A stretch of 64,000 bases of DNA. Origin: Chrysoperla carnea. Lineage: Eukaryota; Arthropoda; Insecta; Neuroptera; Chrysopidae. Below the pieces are notes generated by a model. The model was not told the DNA's origin, searched no databases, and saw nothing but the letters and a program-made list of their open reading frames with translations. Shown here in pieces: positions 1 to 13,100 of this stretch; the first letter of the stretch is position 1, and each line of letters starts with the position of its first letter. Position numbers and translations under genes: made by a program. The stretch covers positions 73,064,520-73,128,519 of the forward strand of contig NC_058339.1 in assembly GCF_905475395.1 (NCBI RefSeq), written 5' to 3'.

Positions 1-27
1 TAAGCAGAAAAATATCTTATTACTTAC

Positions 28-215
28 TAATACAAGTCATCCAATAACGAGCTAAAAGTTTTTCTCAAAAGGATTACATCTTTAATGCTACCAAATGGGA
101 AAATTGGTTTTACAAATGGAAGTTGACGCTTTTTCCAATAATCATAATTCCATGTATAAAATATTGTGAATATTCCAAGAAGTGAAGCTACCAATAAAAG
201 TAAATCAACCCACAT
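28..215 (-). CDS. Cytochrome P450, first coding exon only (CYP6-like, gene A, cut by window edge)
   Basis: This is the first coding exon of a fourth tandem P450; the rest lies beyond the left edge. It encodes 62 residues plus 2 nt: a hydrophobic N-terminal ER signal anchor (about residues 2-20), a basic YWKKR stretch, and the FPFGS segment of the proline-rich hinge, all shared with the three complete paralogues in the window. The exon length (188 nt) and the donor GTAAGT after a TA split codon are identical to theirs. A TTTCAG stands directly before the ATG, suggesting a 5'UTR intron. A microsomal monooxygenase is inferred from the paralogues; this exon alone carries no catalytic motif. Confidence 0.85.
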
Positions 216-265
216 CTGAAATTCAAATAATATAGATTTTATAAGTTACAATAATTTGAAATGTT

Positions 266-292
266 TAGGCAAAAGTATTACATTCATGTCAT
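266..292 (-). promoter_or_regulatory. Block conserved upstream of all four P450 genes (copy of gene A)
   Basis: On the minus strand this reads roughly ATGAATGTAATACTTTTGCC. Near-identical blocks lie 32-51 bp upstream of the start codon of each P450 gene (also at 10222-10248, 19114-19140 and 29087-29113), while flanking DNA has diverged. An AG lies directly before each ATG, so the block may sit inside a 5'UTR intron or may be the core promoter/leader. Its function is not known. Confidence 0.5.
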
Positions 293-3200
293 ATGAGTTA
301 TCTGATTAAAAAATGTACACCAGAAAACTTTGTACATTTCTTGAGTTTCCTCAAATGCATTTTTTTGTTTGTTTCTAAAATAAAATAAATCATCTGAGAT
401 TCTTTCGATCAATTTTTGGAAAATTGTTTTTAATTTGTAATGGTAACTAACAAAGTAATAAAAAATTTAAAGACACAATTTTTTTTCAAATTCTAAAAAA
501 TTATATCACAAAGAAAATTTGGGGGGCAAAAAATACCACACTGAACGTTTGAATGGTTTTGAAGAATTGAAACTGAAGGTTAAACATAATTATTGAATTG
601 GATTATTAATACACAACAATTCTTTGTGTGTCGCCAATAAGTGTGTTAAAAAAAGATAATAATATTTTGAAATATTCATCCTAACTAAAAAAAAAAAAAT
701 TAACAAAAAAAATCTTGAGGAGGCGAGCTCTATCATTTAGTCATATTTCCCTTTTATTAGATGCTTAGTGATGCTACTTAGAGTAATATTCAAATGTTTC
801 CTCTTAAAGTGCCATGAAGGGCGTCCAGAAGTCGGCACTAACAAAATGCATTTCTTTATCCTTAATTTAATTCACAGATAAATGTTCAATCTTTTTGGTG
901 GAACTCTGCAGTAGCGCAATTGAGATTAAAACTTCGAAAAACCAAGATTTTTCGAATTAAAAATTATAAGGAGTCATTGGTAAATTGACACACCCAAAAG
1001 GAGCTTTCTAGACTCTAACTAAACCTACATATATATTTTCCACTGTCTAGCCCAATTTGGAGAGACTGTAGAGTTGCGCGAATCCTCAAAAACCGTGAAA
1101 ATTTATGATATTTCGACATAAAAAGAGGCAAGGAGCTGGGGGGTTGGAGAGCTGACATTCCCAAAAATAAATATAAGATATTTTTAAAATCCCTTAAATT
1201 TTGTTCTAAAGGTTAAATAAGAGATTTATAGCACACGTCATGTCTCTCCGTTTGCCTTACGATAAAGTGCATAAGTCTAAATGTTTATAGGAAAAATACA
1301 ATTGACCTTCGTATGGATAACTGAAATTGACGCCAAAACAAATAAAATTGCATTACTTCATGAAACTGGTCTTAAATTGCAAAAGGTGATGAGATACTTT
1401 AAAATGATGTAGGTACTTTAAAAAGTATCTTTTATTTTTTAAAGTACCTTCAAGTTTCCTCAAGAGCGATCTAGAGGGATGGGGTGATCACGGGGTCCAC
1501 CCCTCTGAAAAAAGCTTGAAGAAGAAAAGTTAAAAAAAGGTGAATGATGTGAACAAGTTTTTTGTGTAAAGGGCTTGTATACGACAAATGTGTACAAATA
1601 AAAGAAAAGTAGAAGAAAGTAGGACAATTTTTTTGTCGAAGTGTCCCCGTTCATCGTAAGAGTCGCAGATAGATTTACGAAGACAAAAAAAAAACGTATT
1701 AGGGGTCCACCACTCAAAATCCCTGTCTTCATTCTGGGACACTCCTCCAAAAATTAATAAATTTTTATTTTAAAGTTTTAACATCACAATTTGTTTTTAA
1801 AGAACATAATACATTATTGTAAGCTCGTAGCGGCTAAACAAACTTAAATCAAGGAATAGTTTTATTTATTGTTTTTGGTATTTTTTAGCTATTAATTCAG
1901 TTTTTGCGACTTTTAGGATTTCTGATTAGTTATCCACATTTCCATTTTATTTTCTTTACTTTTTTACTAAACAAAAAACATATGTGTTTATAAAAATAAC
2001 AACAATTATTTGTAAGCCTTTTGTGTGAGGGTCTATGGGTCCCAACCCATTACCTAAGTTAAGCGGCACCTACTTGAAAAAAGTTTCAAAAAAATATAAT
2101 AAAATAGATATTATTACTTACTTCGGAAACCTTTATAGTACGCAAGCCTTATGAATAAAATTAATTAAATAATTTATCACAAATTAATAAATCACAACAC
2201 TTTGTTTTTAAATGTAATTTAAAGGTGCGATAGTGCGCACTGTAAAAGCTTCAAATGAAACACAGAAGATTGGTTCAAGGATAATTTTATTATTTAATAC
2301 ATTAAATAAATTAAATAATATTTAATCATTTTTTGCAGTGTTATGTTTTTAATAGAAGGGAGTATGTATTTATAATACAAGAACTTCAGTAGATTTTTAA
2401 CTGAATAAGATCCAGTAAGTTAATTCTGGATGTAGTAATCAATTTTTTGGGCCATGCTTGTAGACTGACAGGTATTAAAGATAATTAAAATTGCAAAAGC
2501 GATAAAAAGATGCTTTTTTGATATATTATTTGGCCCCTTAAGGGAGTGTGAATTACGTTTTGCTATCAAAAAATAGTTGTGCTACCTATAAAACGCAGCA
2601 GAGGCACATAGTAAAAAAGTTAAACATATATTAAGTTCGTACATATTAGCCCAGTCACCTGCCAGGTTTTGTTTTATGATTTATTTTTGCGAATAACTGA
2701 AAATACAAGGGGTAATTTTGTGAGCTTATCACGAGTTGTTGGGTCATTTTGCTGCCCGAGGTGTGGAAAAAAAATATGGCCATTATTAAGCGCGAAATTT
2801 GAATTGAACATGGAAATTTCGGTTTTCTTGAGTCTATCTTTGAACAGAGGGGTCAGATCAAAAAAGTTTTCAACCAAAAATTGTATCGAGAATACATATG
2901 CACAATTTTCCGCCCACTAAAGGCTATTTCAATTTCATGGACCCTAGATATGAACCCTTACGCCCATTTTTTCCGTTTTTTTTTTAATGATTTTTTCGAG
3001 TGGGAGGGAGACTCTAAAAATAATATTTATATCAGGAAATATAGTGGTTGTTATGTTGTTTCACCTTAGTTTTGATTTTTTTGAATATCCCTACTTCCGG
3101 CGCCAAAATCTAACTTAAAAATACTATCCATTGTAAGTTCTATAAAGAAAATATAAAAGAAATTATAGTGGACTCATCTCCACATAAAACTGAAATTAAA

Positions 3201-3670
3201 TTCCCTCGCGCAGTACATAGTTGCATTGATTCCGACAGACTTGTGTGAATCATAATTCTATTGACTCAACTTTTTTGTGAGTATGAGTTTGTCAACTCCG
3301 CCGCGAAGTTGTTAAGATTTCATAAAGTTTTTCCAGTGTATAATACATATTGACGAAAATGCCTGTTGATATTAACTACATTGATTTATAAATTTTCAAT
3401 TAAGATTAAAATAATTTGACCTTCATCATGACAACAATTATTAATATACAGTTTATTAAACAGACAATCAGACAATACGATGGCCTAATATTAGATAAAT
3501 AACATTATATAGCGAAAGGATTACATGCAAATAATTATCATCCTACTTGAATCAAAGTGACATCATTCAAATTATTTGTATTTTTTGATAATTTTTATGT
3601 TTTGATAATGACAAGTTAAAAATTAATTTCAATAACTTTTTAGTTACCATAATCCGTATAATTTTTATCA

Positions 3671-4030
3671 TTTAAGGAGATCCCTCACCAGTAATAGAAA
3701 AAAATAAATTAGTACAAAATGATCCAAATTTTTAGTATGTTGTAGTTAACGATACATATTATTAAATCAAAAAAAAAATTTGGGTATCTTATCGATCAAT
3801 TAAGACAGTAATTCTTATATAAAAATACACTAAATAACATAATCATCCTCATATCATGCTATGTTATTTAGTGTATTTTTAATTAATTAATTACTCTCTT
3901 AATTGATCGATAAGATACCCAAATTTTTTTTTTATTTAATAATATGTATCGTTAACTACAACATACTAAAAATTTGGATCATTTTCTACTAATTTATTTT
4001 TTTCTATCACTGGTGAGGGATCGTCCTTAA
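3671..4030. mobile_element. Foldback (long inverted repeat) element
   Basis: Two arms of about 165 bp, nearly identical in opposite orientation, flank a short central loop around 3842-3858. The outer ends read AAGGAGATCCCTCACCAGT and, inverted, the same with one inserted base. There is no coding capacity. The structure fits a non-autonomous foldback or MITE-type element. Confidence 0.75.
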
Positions 4031-5077
4031 CCCTGCAGACATATACGACAAAAACAAGTGAAAAAAAAACAATTGACTGAGTTAATTATTGAAATACCTT
4101 GTATAGAAAGTGTTGAATATCAATGCTTTCATTATTTTTTTATAAATTAGAAGAGTTTATAAAACCATCACAATTATGGCGGCCTTTCGAACGCCATTGA
4201 TTTGATTTTCGAAAGTACTTTCTAGAATTTTTTCTGTTTTTCGAGAATGTTTCACAAGGTCATTAGTTGAAGCTACCTGCAAATTTTCCTCTCTATCTTT
4301 TATAGTTTTGGAGAAAATGAACACCAAATTTTTGTCCTAATTTGGGCCCTCACGGATAAACAGTGACATTTATGAAAAAATGTTTAAAACAAAAGGAGTG
4401 CTAGAAGGAATTTAGTTTGCAAAATAGAAAAACAGCTAGATAATCTGCATTCTTATTCTTGACACACCCAAAGAATAAGAAAAATCATGTTCCGGACGAT
4501 TGTCTTAACGTCCCTTCGCCCCGTGATATAAACAGTTAAATGCATACTATAAACCATGTAATGTGAATTTTTTGAATCAATTAAAGCTTTATTCATTGGG
4601 CCATTTGGGTCGGTTGAGATGCTGTGTGACTTTTTCGTAAAGTTCACCGTTTTCGAGATATTAAATTTTTGAACCAACAAAAGTCCTAGAATACAGAAAC
4701 ATCCTTTTATTAAGTTCTGAAGACTAAATGCAGATTGAAACCTCAATTTTGTATTTTTTTGAAAATGTTATTTTTAGAGTTTTTCGAAACATTAAACTGT
4801 TAATATTTCGAAAACGGTAGACTTTACGAAACAATAACTGGAGATTTTTTCGACGTAAAATGACAAAAAACATACAGTATATTTATTGGTTCAAAAAATT
4901 GATAATTGACGGTTAATAACACGGGGCAAAAGAGGTACTCATGCTTTGAGGTTTCAGGGATGAGAATGTACCTTTAGCTTCCCATATTTTGCAAACGAAC
5001 TCCTTCTTACACCTAAACTATAGTAAATAAGATCAAATTTTTAGATAAATATATATTTTTTATTAAAACATAAGCAA

Positions 5078-8000
5078 TTAATGTTTATAAATTGTTCCAC
5101 GTTTATGAAAGTCAATAATTGGTTCAACACTCGGCACAAACATAAATGATGCTCCCACATTTTTTGGACGTTCTTTTATTTTCTCATTAACTGCCACATC
5201 AAAATTTGATACAATTGTAGCTATTGCTAATTTGGTAACAAGTGATCCGTATCTCATTCCTATAGATAAAAATACAATTCAAGTGAAAAAAATATTAGAA
5301 AAATATAGGTATTAAAGTATGTACGAGCACCAAGGCAATTTTAAGTAAAAAGCTTGCTTTTTTTTATATGAAGTTGGACTAAGCCCAAATTAATTCTGAA
5401 AATCTTAAGGGGGGGGGGGGGGCCGGGGAGGGTTAGTTGTCCGATTATTTAAATAAATAAATGATTTCAAAAGTAGGCATATTTAACATTAGATTTCTTC
5501 AAAACTAGTCGATGAAAATTAAAAAATAAAACTCTTTAAATTAAAGTTAAAATCTTAATAAATGATTGAAAAAAAAAAAAAAACTGTTGTGCCCGACTAA
5601 TTAAGGAGGTATGAGCATGGTGGAGGGACACAAATTTAAAAAATATAAATCTGCATTTTTGATTATGACTTCATAATATAAGACGAAAAGTAAGAATAAA
5701 ATTTTTCAATATCTGGAGTAATTTTCAATATATCGAAAATTGAAAATTTTGTTTAATTAGTTAGCTTTCAATATTTCGAAAACCAAGGCAGATATGGAAA
5801 AATTGGATTCTTATTTTTCGCCTACATTCATAGGTTTGGTTAGATTATATTGGCTGTCCACGAAAGACACACTTAGGCTATATAGAGCCCATTGTGATAC
5901 CATAATATATGTGTTTTACCACCTTTCCGCTGATAATTTCATTTATCAGCTCCTCAATTTCAGAGACTGAGTGCACCTCCTTCATGCATATAACATTCAC
6001 TACACCAGCCCATCACAACTATTAATTAAATTAATTTTGTTTTGAGGGCGGGAATCGAACCCGTTACCCTAAGCATACCGCAGACGGAATTGGTTATGCC
6101 TTAACCAACTGAGCTAACAGGGCGACTACATTCATGAAGTTATAACAAAATTCATCATCAAAGTTGAAAATAAGGTACAAATAATTTCAGCCCTTAAAAC
6201 CGAATGAATTATTAAGAAATTAAAGAAGAAGATTAAAAAGAAATAAAACCAACCTAAACACATTCTTGGACCATCACCAAATCCAAAGAAATTAGCTCTA
6301 GCCTCAATTTTTGTTTCATCATTATAAAATCGTTCTGGTTTGAATTCTTCAGGATCTGAGTAAAAATCAGAATCATGTTGTATGGGATGAACAGGAATTA
6401 AAACTGATACACCTTTATCAATTTTTAATCCTGATTCACCGTCATTTAGTGGGGGAAATTCGAAAGGTTCTGTACATTCTTTTACTGTTGCAAAAACTAT
6501 TGAATTAATACGTAATGTTTCTAAAAATTACAATAAAATTGTTTTGTTAAAATTGAAAATATATTTGTTAAATTCGTGTTCCAAATTGTGTTCCAAAAAA
6601 ATCTATATAAACATTTACCCCAAAAAAATTTATTATCAATAAACAGAAGATTAAAGAGCTACTTTTCTTAAAGTAGTCCAACTTTTCATGTTCATTTTTT
6701 TCTGGTACATGATAGTTCAAAGTCCCTAGATCACAATAAACACAGTTTTGGAGCCTCTTGTAGGACAAAATTCTGAATTATTTCATTTTAAAATTGTTAT
6801 TTTTAACACAGTACCTTATAGAAGAACTCACATTAATGTTAATTGTACAAAATTTAATCGGTCATTGAGATTCAAAAAAGTTTTCATAATGAACAAATTC
6901 ATTACAGATTTTATTTATACAAAAAAATTTTACCTTACGGCGCAAAAAGAACACATAAATAACTTTGGCTTTTAACGCTTTTATTATATTTTCAGAGCAT
7001 TTTATTACATTTACGTCATAAAAATTGCCTAGTTGTGACTAGTTGACTAGGCACGTGACGGTCGGATTACTTTAAAACACTAATAGAATATTTATTTAGA
7101 ATTTAATTGAATTATTAGGACTGTAAATAATTAAAATAAAAATTCTGATACTGTACGAACAGGACTGGGTTTATGAAGCTTTTGAAATCAACTGACACAT
7201 TTCTATATTCGTCAGTTTACTATTATTATAATTTGGAACACAAACCTAATAATTCTTTAGTTTTTACCTTGCAAGCAAGAATCTAAATAAGCCATTTCTT
7301 GTATGGCATCATATGTAATTTCATTATTATATTTAGCTTTAATTGTGTCAATTTCTTCTCGTAATTTTTCGAATACTCGAGAATTTGCAGCTACTTCATA
7401 TAAAAACGCTCGAATAGTTGCTGCAGATGTTTCAACTCCATCAAGAAATAATGAAACGATATTTGAAACTACATCATCTCTCGTAAAATCTGTTCACAAA
7501 TCCAAAAAATAATTCAATATAAATATGGCTATAATTTGATTCATTATAATTAATGTATATAATTACTGTAATTGTGAGCTAAATTCTGGACATAATTTAA
7601 TCAATCAATTTGTTATAGCTATATATCACATTGATTGGCCCTCAACTGCCCTCGCCGGGCACGGGTCTTTGTAAATGTCGGATAAGTCTTGAATTAATAA
7701 ACGGAATTGAAAAAAAATCCTACTTTTGATTCTGAGTCTATGTTTATTTTTTTCAATTCTTTATTTCTTCTTAAGATGAAAAAAATTAATAGCACACAGG
7801 TCCTAGAGGTCCGTCACTTAAGTTCTATTCCCCATCATTTTATATTTCTTATTAAAAACGCGAAAAAATATAATATTTCGACATAAAAAAGGGAGAAAAG
7901 GCAACCCAAGAGGTATATCTTTGACACTATAATAATGTACTGAAATGTATTGAAGTAAAAATGCATAAAAAACCGAAAAAAGTGATTTTTCCTTTTGGAA

Positions 8001-10182
8001 TCTCCCCAAAATTACTGAAATTAACTCCCTTTTTTATATATACCCATCTTCCTAACAACCCTTTATACCAGGAGCCGCAGAAGATACTCAAAAGTTGTGT
8101 AAAACAATTCATACTAACACCTCAGTCGAAAGCATACATTATCAACTTTTTGAGGTGTAGCTTAAAATTTTTATCATCTCCTAGCGCTTTGTGTAGAGGA
8201 TTCAAAAATTTTCCATTTATTTTTATGATCTTAAAAAGTATCGCTGAATGCACAAGAAAATTCTGCATGAAATTAATAGTACCAATGACAAGCTTGTTCT
8301 TTTCAGCTATTTAGCGGTATCGTATTCCATCTTTGACCTTCGATACAGTGCAAGTCTGTATTTAAAGTAAAGAAAATATGACCAACATTTGGGATAATAT
8401 TTAAATCTCCCCTCTTCAAGTTTTATTGTAACATAAACTTTATCTCATTAAAATAATACAAATTGTCCAAAATTTGTAAAAAATTCTAATAATTTACCTT
8501 TATTTTTAAGCTGTAGATTGCTTAAATAATTTAAAAAATCATTAATCTCTAAATTGTTTTTTTCTCGATGAACCAAAATATCATTTATTGCATTTCGAAA
8601 GTAAGCTTCGCCTTCTTTTGTCATCATCCTAAAACATCATATATTCTAACACAGGAAAATAAAGGTTTTTCTGCTTAAAAAAATCAAAGTAAAGTTTTTT
8701 CACCGGGATTATCTTTATTCGGATGCAAGAAATGACCTACGAAATGCAGTTAAAAATTTATGGCAGTTTCAGCCATGATAAAATTTTTTCGTGAGTTAAT
8801 TCTACATAAAAAATGTTCTTTGCAAAATTTCCGAGGAAGCAATAATTTTCGAAATATTTAACTGAGAAAAGTTAAATTCGCTTACTCTACTACACGAAAA
8901 ATATCAAAAATATTTTAAAAAAATAAGTAAAAATAAATATTTTAAATATTTTTTAAATAATTTTTTTTTTAATATTTTTTTCAGCCAAATATATTGAGAA
9001 CTTTTGTTTCTACGAATATTTTGCCCAAAATCTTTTTTATTTAAAATTAACTAACGAACAAATTTTATAATAGCTAAAGCTGACATTAACATAGTAGCTA
9101 ACGAGATATTTGTAAAAAACCTATTTTCGCTCCCTTTTGACCTTGAATTACTTTTTTCCACAAATGATTTTGCAATGGACTTTTAATAGATCAGTTCTAG
9201 CATCGAAATAAAAATAATTCCGCTGAAAAAACTTCATTTGGATTTTTGAAGCAGATCAGTTGTTTTTTTTTTGCTATTTCTCTGGGTTATTTGAAAAGAT
9301 GTTATATTTTTAAACTGTTGCACTATGCCTCATTACTTACCTAGTTCCAATAAACTCCAATAATGGTGGATCTACAATCATTAATGTCCAAGTGATATTT
9401 GTGAAAAAACCTGTTCCAACAAACATTTTATTTGAAATTGTTTTGAAAGAGCTGTTTGGATTTTCAAATGAATCCGATTTTATATTCAAGGCACTTAAAG
9501 TGAACACTTCAGTTGTAAAATTGCTTGCAACTTCTTTTGCTTCAAGACTTCTTGTTGAAGCGTCAATATTTTGTTGAATATATGCTACAAGACGTTCAGA
9601 CACTGAAGCCATATTTGGAAACATTTGTTTTATCTAAAAAAGAAACAGCGATGAAGATCATAATCTATATAATCATGTAAAAAATCTACTTTTAAGGCTG
9701 TAAATCCAGGTGTTATATGTGCCCGTGCAATTTTCCATTTATTTCCTTTTAATAAGAAAGGATTGTTACCAATTATAGGATCATTTTTTGCATTTAAACG
9801 AGCAGCATTATCTTGAAAATGATTGAAATATTTCACCAAAATTGATCTGGATAATTGTGGATCACGCAAAAATAATATTGGCAATCGTCCAAAATGTAAT
9901 CCAAAATATTTATAATCTTTATATTTGCTAAAATTGGAAATGGAAAATTTTTTAGTTTTTCATATCAAAACAAATAATTTATTATTATACTTACTAATAC
10001 AATTCATCTACCACCGTGCATAAAGTCTTTTTTCCAAGCAGGGAATCTTTAATACTACCAAATGGGAAAATTGGTTTTTCATATGGAATACCTCGTTTTT
10101 TCCAATAATCATATTTCCAAGTAAAATTTATGATAAAAATTCCGATTAGCGAAACTACGAGTAAAAGCAATTCAATTAGCAT
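5078..10182 (-). CDS. Cytochrome P450, CYP6-like (CYP3 clan), gene B, complete
   Basis: Predicted 506-aa ER-anchored haem monooxygenase; in insects this clan typically oxidises xenobiotics and endogenous lipophiles using NADPH-P450 reductase, but the substrate cannot be read here. Coding exons: 9995-10182, 9690-9927, 9341-9633, 8498-8628, 7268-7489, 6254-6520, 5078-5259; phases join without a stop. N-terminal anchor at residues 2-20, hinge FPFGS near 39-43, I-helix DGVETS at 300-305, K-helix ETLR at 358-361 (created across an intron), PERF at 419-422, haem loop FGDGPRMCLG at 438-447 with ligand Cys445. The I-helix has Asp where most P450s have Ala/Gly. Exon 2 uses the donor GTAGAT and exon 6 GTTGGT. 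The start is chosen as the first Met of the anchor, directly after a TTTCAG. Introns carry a SINE and other repeats. The total of 507 codons including stop is normal for the family. Confidence 0.9.
5409..5422. repeat. Poly-G tract
   Basis: An uninterrupted run of about 14 G in the last intron of P450 gene B, conspicuous in AT-rich surroundings. Its exact length may be affected by sequencing. Confidence 0.7.
5832..6125 (-). mobile_element. tRNA-derived SINE, copy 1
   Basis: On the minus strand the 5' end resembles a tRNA: an A-box-like TTAGCTCAGTTGG and a B-box-like GGTTCGATTCC, spaced too far apart for a functional tRNA. A tRNA-unrelated body of about 200 bp follows. It is flanked by 10-bp target-site duplications CTACATTCAT at 5822-5831 and 6126-6135. 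A second diverged copy lies at 33305-33588. It sits in the last intron of P450 gene B. Confidence 0.88.
6695..7075 (+). repeat. Three-copy interspersed repeat, copy 1
   Basis: About 380 bp homologous to 24345-24700 (same orientation) and to 22275-22600 (inverted). It lies in intron 5 of P450 gene B. No coding potential is shared between copies and no clear termini are visible, so I call it only an interspersed repeat, probably transposon-derived. Confidence 0.7.
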
Positions 10183-13100
10183 CTGAAATAGAAATTATAT
10201 TTTAGATATACTCACTAAATATAGGCAAAAATATTACTTTAATGTTGTGCAAAATATCTAGGATCAAGAAGATTTATAGTTTTTCTAACATATTTAACCG
10301 AATCAGGTCAAAAATCAATTTTTTTAAGAATTTCTCGTTTTCTTTGCCTTCAATCACATTTACATTTATTATAAAAGTTGTAGAGGATAAAATTCTCTAA
10401 AAATTTTTTATATGTGTACTATTAAAATAAAGGTTTGAACAAATATTCAGCTTATTTCGTTAAATACCAAGGTGAAACACTAAAATGATTGGACTAATCT
10501 ATCGATTCTATAGGCTCAAATCTATATCAATACTACTCTTCAGATATTTATCAATACTAGGTATACTATAACATCACAGAACTCAAAAAAAACTTTCGTT
10601 CGAAAATTTCTCTCTCCATGTGGCCTCAATTTTAGTCTGTTTGCAATAAAATTTGAATATCTAAGTTGCTTTTGATATTTGAAAGTTCCGAGTAATAAAA
10701 TCTGAGCGTATATTGGAAACTTCTTCGTTAATATTAGAAATATTTAAATTTTTATAATAGATAAAATTATCGAAAATAATTTACGATGTTCTTTCATCAA
10801 AAGATTTTTCTCAGTTACAAAAATTTAAAATTTTCTGTTTGCATTAATAAAATGGAAATTCTTTTATAATTAAAATTATAAAAGCTAAATTTACAAGTGA
10901 TTGTCAAGTATCCTTAATATTTTTAATAAATGCTTCAAAAGTAAGAAAATTCGTTTTTTCGATTTCGTAATTCTTTCGCAATTGTCTAATTTTTTAAGGC
11001 TCTACATAAATTCAATTATAAAGATTTGTATAATAATTTTTAAGATTTTTACCCACCTTTACCCACTGTTTAATCACTCACAACAATTACAAAGTGGAAA
11101 TCTTCACAGTAATCTCGATTTGCGTTATTAAATAAATTCCGTACACGCGAAAAAATATTTAACGACGGAGTACGGTAGTAATATTATTAATAAAAACAGA
11201 CAAATTCCCAAGGCTGATAAACATTGTAGTAATTGGTAGATGTCTGATAGAACATTTTAATTTTCAACTCGTAAAATAAAGTCGAAAATTGTATGGTATC
11301 TTTATGTTCTCAGGTGTCCACTTTATATTACAAGAAATTTACACAAACTATAAAAATTTCCCGACAAATGCTTTTCCTTGTAGCTCTAAACTAAACCGAT
11401 TTTTTTGGAACATAGCTAAGAACACTCTCGACCAAATTACCTTTCTAAACAATTAAAAATTTTAAATGGGTTCATCCGTAGGTTTTTCTAATTCTTTGGG
11501 TGTGTCAAGCATAAGAATGCAGATTATCTTGCTGTCTAGCTATTTTGCAAACTAAATTCCTTCTAGCGCCCGTTCTGTTACCTATAGTAATATTTTGTAC
11601 GGTATCATATTTGGCTTATAACGGCCCATGTCTACATTCCATTGTCAGTCATTTCTTGCATCTAAATAAAGATAATATTTGTGAGAAAACTTTAATTGGA
11701 TTTTTTATGCAGATCGGTTGTTTTTATACCATGTGTATATGTAATATATATCAAGGTATACTAATTTTGGTATGGGTGTTCATAAAATCCGTCCGTCCGT
11801 CCGCCCGTCTGTGAACACGATAACTAAAAAACGAAAAAAGATATCAAGCTGAAATTTTTTACAGCGTACTCAGGACGTAAAAAGTGAGGTCGAGTTCGTA
11901 AATGAGCAAGATAGGTCAATTGGGTCTTGGGTCCGTAGGACCCATCTTGTAAACCGTTAGAGATAGAACAAAAGTTTAAATATAAAAAATGTTCCTTATA
12001 AAATATAAACAACTTTTTATTTTATTTATTTATTTTATTTTATAAACAACTTTTGTTTGTAATATTTTTACGTAAAATCACTGTTTACCCGTGAGAGCGC
12101 AAATTAGGCTCAAATTATATAGTATGTATTATATGGGAATATCAATTATATATATGTGACATGTATGTATGTGTAATGTAATAGAATAATCAATACCGTC
12201 GATACATGGTATTTCAACAATTTACTCAGTCAATTGTTTGTTTTCACTTGTTATAAAACTAGAATAGTGTCATCTTAAATGCGACACACTTTATATATTT
12301 AGATTATTTTTCTGCAGATAAGTTTGATATTTATCGAAATATTTTGATTTTTATGGAGAAACTAGATTTTTGAATGAATAAATTTTTTAATTTGGAATGT
12401 AACTTCTGTATTTGGAATGTATCTTACAATTAGTATACGTCAAATGAAGTCATTTACTAATTAGAAAGTGATTGGTTTGTCCACTGAGGGTGATATTCAT
12501 GACGGCTTGTTTAGTTATGATAGCTCATTGAAGAGTGTACTTGATAGTACCTAATACTTTTAATAGATTTATGTTTATTTAATTTGGCTCAGTAAGCTTT
12601 AATAACTTTAAATTATTAGTCAAACATTGTTTAAAGATGGGGTACAATAGATTAACAGAAATATTCGTTATATATTTCAAGAGAAATTTGTTATTCCGTT
12701 CAGATCATTATTTTAATGAAGTTGTCATGTTCCTTTAATGAGCGTATTGTTTGTGCAATTATGCTGAAAAAAATAATTTTAAAAAATAATCTTTAGAAAA
12801 TTTTCACTTTAATTTTTTTGTTTTTATTATAAATATTTCCATTTAAGGCGAATGCTCGTATTTTCCCAATATTTGATACATAATTCGCATAATAAGCACT
12901 TGATATAGGAAAATACAAGTATCCAAAATAGAAAAGTATACGAGCTCTGTTTCCTATCAAACCAGCTCATTAAATTTTGATTTGTAGATCGAAAAAAAAT
13001 CTGCAATAGTGTCCCATTTTTGATCGCAAGGGCTAAAAACTTCAGAATCCAACCAACTCCTCTATAGTCGGCAATTTCAACCCAACCAACTCGCTCTATT

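Larger units (their letters stand above)
216..5077. other. Intergenic spacer between P450 genes A and B
   Basis: No coding exon is recognisable. The spacer holds the conserved block upstream of gene A (266-292), a large foldback element (3671-4030), two fragments of the 0.5-kb dispersed family (about 4045-4115 and 4290-4395), and otherwise AT-rich sequence with short shared repeats. Small open frames here have no recognisable domain and are treated as chance. Confidence 0.6.

Noticed and set aside
6046-6122. Possible tRNA gene on the minus strand
   Set aside because: The A and B boxes are present, but the anticodon region is too long and does not fold as a tRNA, and a SINE body plus target duplications flank it. 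It is the head of a SINE.
7961-8314. A 117-codon open frame on the plus strand
   Set aside because: It lies in intron 4 of P450 gene B, antisense, with AT-rich composition and no domain.
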